Notes under the pieces: generated by a model
Databases searched by the model: none
Seen by the model: only the letters and a program-made list of their open reading frames with translations
What the model was told of the DNA's origin: nothing
In this document: piece after piece, positions 61,301 through 64,000 of the stretch
Numbering within the stretch: position 1 is the first letter of the stretch
Layout of the letters: each line of letters opens with the position of its first letter
Program-made: the position numbers and the translations under genes
Source: Membranipora membranacea
Lineage: Eukaryota > Bryozoa > Gymnolaemata > Cheilostomatida > Membraniporidae
DNA: 64,000 nucleotides
Direction of reading: 5' to 3'
Assembly (NCBI GenBank): GCA_914767715.1
Contig: OU612066.1
Span: 5,461,001-5,525,000 of the forward strand

Positions 61301-64000
61301 ATGAGAGCAAGCTCTGAGCGCAACAGTGGTAGCGTCTCACCTGTAAAGAAGTCAAGATTTGAATCGCCAGCACAGAAAGAAGATGAAATTGATAAGATTG
61401 TCGAAGAGATAGTTGCATCTAGAAAAGCTGCAATTAAAACTCAGAGTGTCGGTGTCCAGGTCAAAACTCAGACAATACTATCATTGCAGAAGAAAAGTGT
61501 CAGCCTTACAGCTTCTACACAGACACCTAATATCGATACAGAAGATAGTTATGAGGCTATGTTGCTCCGGGGTGGGCCAATACCTCCCATCCCTCCACCA
61601 AGTGTTGTTATTACTACCCAAAAGATTGTATGCTCCAAATGTAATGGTCATCTCAATGCTGGGCAGGCAAATCCAACTGAAACTCCACTAAAGACCACAG
61701 TCAAACTGAGTTTTGAGAACAAAAATGAGAGGAAGAGGGAGCATAGAACACTGTCTGCTAGGTTCTCTAACACACAGGGAGACTTTGATCAACTGTTTGA
61801 AGGTCAGTGCTACTCAGGATCATTGCAGTGTTACTTTTACTTTCACTAGGTTAACTAGGTCAATTAATCAATAGTTACAAGAATCTTCTTATGACAGGAA
61901 AGGATGACCTGGTATGAAATTAATTTGAATGAGTACTCTCATTCAGTCAAGTATGTTGTTGATATTTCCTTTTACCAAATGTCATGCAATGTAAATTTAA
62001 CTCATTTAAAAATGTTTGATGCAGATGAGGATGAAGAAGAGACAAGCCAGCTCACAACAAGAGGGGCTGTACTACAACCACCTTTAGCACCACCTTTATC
62101 CCTTATTTCCCCAGGTATGTAGCTGCCTTCTGCTGGCCTTTCCAAAGTACATGGCCAAGGCCAACCTTCTATAATGGTTGGTAGATGACTTTATCTTCAA
62201 CGTGGTTACATAAAAATTTCTATTGGCTAAAAATCGATAGATTATCAAAGGCATACATCACATGACATTGACTTGCCATGTGGCTGAGTCATGTGATAAT
62301 GGAATACACTGAAGAGATGATCAACTGATTGTTATAATCTGAATATACAAACTATCCTATACAACATTGATATCAGGGGATTTAGGCTAGATTGCAAATG
62401 ATAAAACTATTGCTAAATATGGAAAAAGAAAAATTTTGGCTTTGCTACTAAAAAAAAGTAAAAAAATAAGACTTTGCTTGAAGCTGAACCACAACATCAC
62501 ATGCAAGACCACCATCTCACATACGGCAAGGTATACAAATCAAGGGTAAGCAAAAATATTGGGCTGTTAAATTTTTTTTTTATTTTAAAAGTTGGCTTAT
62601 GATTTCAGTTTGTTCGCTAAACTACAAAACAGAACTGCTCACTTACAATAACCCATTAAGACAGTTATTTTGTTCCAATATAAGCAAGTGAAAATGATAC
62701 CAACTATAGAAATATAACAGTTTTACGCCTTGGGAAAATCGCCTTCCCTTGAACATTGACCCAAAATGTGTTGTCTAAAAATAATTATAATCTTTATTCA
62801 AAAAACATTGTTAAAGTCATGTGTAGAAACATGTTTGCCAGGTGTTAAACGAACAATTACTCGCAGTTCAGTTTTTTGTAAATGTGCTTGTCTCAAAAAC
62901 CAAATTGACCATCTGTTTAAAGATAATTCATCTCTAAAAATTCCCATTGCCCCATTTGAAAAAGAAAGTTCCCAGGCCAGGTAAGATCAAAGTAGGCTGA
63001 TGGTTGATACAAACATTTTCATCACCCTTTGTAGGGGTTTAAAAAACCAAAAATGCTGTTGTGCAGTTATTTCTAGATTAGAGAGATAATTCCATCGGGA
63101 GATTCTAATTCGATGATCAATGCTAGTGACTGCTTAGTCATTGAACTATGAGATATTGGTTATTTATTGCTAAAGTGTTCAATGCATGTTACAGGCAGGC
63201 AGGCAGATAAAGTTATAATATGTCGGATTTGCATGGTAAAAAAACTCAAAGTTTTCTTGGCATGAATTATTGATGGTGGAAAAAGGGCCTCCCATAAGGG
63301 AAGGTAACTCTTATTCCCTACATTATGATGTCACTAAGCGCAGGAAGTGCTTGTTTCTTGTATTGCACATCCTGTTCATAGTAACATCATATGCAGACAA
63401 TGAGAGTTACCTTCCCTTTTGGGAGGCGCTCTTTCCACCATCAATAATTCATGCCAAACGAAGCATTGAAATTTTCACCATGCAAATCGGACAAAACTTT
63501 AGCATAAGAAACTGTCTGACTATAACATGCATCGGTCTTTGGCTAGTCTTTAAAATAAGTTTTTTGCTTTGATGTAATAACAACTAGCTGTAGCTAATCG
63601 ACCAACTCCTTGCATTGCTTGTGCCCTAACTAAACTAAGCATGTCATAAAGCTGTCTCTCCTTTCTATGGCGCGAAAGAACAATGTATCATTTTAAGCTG
63701 TTGACATTGCATCATCTACAAATTTTCAGTCTACATTAACAGTTGTGTGTTGTTTGATCTTTATGCCAAAAGGTGTCATTAGAAACGCAAAATGACAGGA
63801 ATTGCCTGTTACTAGCTCTATGCCTCGCTTGTATATTGCTCATCGTTGTGCAACTCACAAATTCATCAGAATTTATGTATTTACAACGAAACGGAAAGCT
63901 TACAGATTATTGTTTTTGTTACTCATCACTTTTTTATTCTTTTTCCAAAATACACAAACATACAATAAATCACATATTTATTGAATCAATGTTTCAACAA
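52337..64000 (+). CDS. TASOR/TEX15-type pseudo-PARP (DUF3715) protein, 3' part beyond the window
   Basis: Exons: 52337-52351 (MVNRK; exon from acceptor 52211), 54175-56031, 58219-58368, 59335-59451, 59580-59738, 60878-61802, 62025-62114, and possibly 62827-62980; more lie beyond 64000. At least 1104 residues. Residues 6-555 are disordered, Ser/Thr/Arg-rich with many RS/SR pairs. Residues 558-800 resemble the TASOR pseudo-PARP region: FLEKKTEMMNADS, EKFVYKVKIG, AVLYRHADVCLAW (682-694, family pattern GVYxxKHADV), IFLLISKVIYGRAK, ending RPRQILPYAIV (781-791), the signature closing DUF3715. Then come basic and Pro/Ser-rich stretches with TQT motifs. Family knowledge: vertebrate TASOR scaffolds the HUSH silencing complex with MPP8 and periphilin, and its PARP fold lacks catalytic activity. 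Orthology to TASOR rather than TASOR2 or TEX15 is undecided. The first exon is the least certain. Confidence 0.75.
56385..56878. mobile_element. fold-back element family C, copy 2
   Basis: A 494-bp palindromic element matching 48623-49137 in reverse orientation, with the same AATAGACAG...CTGTCTATT ends. It sits in the 2.2-kb intron after the giant exon of the TASOR-like gene. Confidence 0.9.
57129..57423. mobile_element. TTAA-flanked fold-back MITE family B, copy 2
   Basis: A 295-bp element beginning ACCACTGCTGCCACA and ending TGTCAGCAGTGGT, with TTAA outside both ends (57125-57128, 57424-57427). A strong inner hairpin at 57315-57397 pairs AAAATCTAGCTGAGATCCAA with its complement. It shares its termini with the copy at 8418. 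Confidence 0.82.
57428..57773. mobile_element. TTAA-flanked MITE family A, copy 3
   Basis: A 346-bp copy with the best-preserved inverted ends (AGGGCAACCAAGGTTTC / GAAACCTTGGTTGCCCT) and TTAA on both sides (57424-57427, 57774-57777). About 30 bases present near the left end of the other copies are missing. Its left TTAA is also the right TTAA of the family B element before it. Confidence 0.88.
58495..58850. repeat. palindromic repeat enclosing a tRNA-like sequence
   Basis: At 58617-58706 there is an A-box-like TAGCTCAGTTGTTGGAGC and a B-box-like GAGTTCAAATCCC, with an internal hairpin GCAACATT...AATGTTGC. Acceptor and T stems do not pair well, so it is not a functional tRNA. Around it the motif GTGCCTTATA-(A/G)-TGAAG recurs (58512, 58746, 58806). 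A perfect hairpin with arms of about 33 bases (58765-58797 and 58812-58844) closes the right side. Confidence 0.6.
62827..62980 (+). other. possible further exon of the TASOR-like gene
   Basis: After exon 62025-62114 (phase 1) this open stretch joins in frame (GAA ACA TGT...). It encodes ETCLPGVKRTITRSSVF, CKCACLKNQIDHLF and IPIAPFEKESSQAR, ending at a strong donor (CCAG, GTAAGA). The acceptor is weak, and no homology is recognised. Confidence 0.4.
63182..63532. mobile_element. fold-back element D
   Basis: A 351-bp element whose two halves (about 63182-63315 and 63400-63532) are long inverted repeats. The ends are ATGCATGTTA / TAACATGCAT, and the inner blocks are GATTTGCATGG, GGCATGAATTATTGATGGTG and GGGAAGGTAACTCT. 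It has no coding capacity. Only one copy is seen in this window. It lies in the last intron reached of the TASOR-like gene. Confidence 0.8.
63533..64000. other. intronic sequence to the window end
   Basis: No exon with usable borders is seen. It is presumably intron of the TASOR-like gene, which continues past the window. Confidence 0.4.

Noticed and set aside
63270-63572. Plus-strand 100-residue frame at the right end
   Set aside because: It runs through the fold-back element D and has no similarity to the gene around it.

Overview
This is nuclear DNA of an animal, most likely an invertebrate. It is AT-rich, and its genes are split by many GT-AG introns of roughly 0.2-2.7 kb. Splicing the coding exons by eye gives clear relatives of conserved animal proteins. 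The species cannot be fixed from this window. The recurring word AGGCCTA and the many small palindromic elements are only weak hints.

Layout from left to right. (1) Minus strand, 7344 down to 1432: UBXN4/erasin, an ER-associated UBX protein, reconstructed in full with 11 coding exons including a 29-nt microexon. (2) Plus strand, 7579-10617: CHRAC1, a histone-fold protein, divergent from UBXN4 across a 234-bp interval rich in CCAAT boxes. (3) Minus strand, 13781 down to 11308: a 218-residue protein I do not recognise, tail-to-tail with CHRAC1. (4) Plus strand, 16389-22438: TMEM145, a GOLD-domain seven-helix membrane protein, 12 exons. (5) Minus strand, 37287 down to 24008: AP3D1, the delta subunit of the AP-3 adaptor, complete in 27 exons including an 18-nt microexon. 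(6) Plus strand, from about 37571 (coding 38087-47678): SPATA1, divergent from AP3D1 across a short promoter holding two TCATGTGA palindromes. (7) Plus strand, from about 52212 and running off the right end: a TASOR/TEX15-type (DUF3715) pseudo-PARP protein with a long Ser/Arg-rich N-terminus encoded by one 1.86-kb exon.

Spaces between and inside genes hold mobile and repetitive DNA. Two families of short elements are flanked by TTAA (three copies of A, two of B). One B copy and one A copy lie end to end and share a single TTAA. There are also two copies of a roughly 500-bp fold-back element (C), another fold-back element (D), a tRNA-derived SINE, a truncated LINE 3' end, a palindromic unit enclosing a tRNA-like sequence, and several minisatellites. 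One minisatellite is an array of near-consensus 5' splice sites lying just downstream of a UBXN4 exon.

The genes do not form one pathway. Three touch membranes: UBXN4 (ER-associated degradation), AP-3 delta (endosome to lysosome traffic) and TMEM145. Two touch chromatin: CHRAC1 (nucleosome sliding complex) and the TASOR-like protein (heterochromatin silencing in vertebrates). All exon boundaries were set by hand from splice consensus, reading phase and remembered family sequence. Phase closes exactly across every junction of the complete genes.
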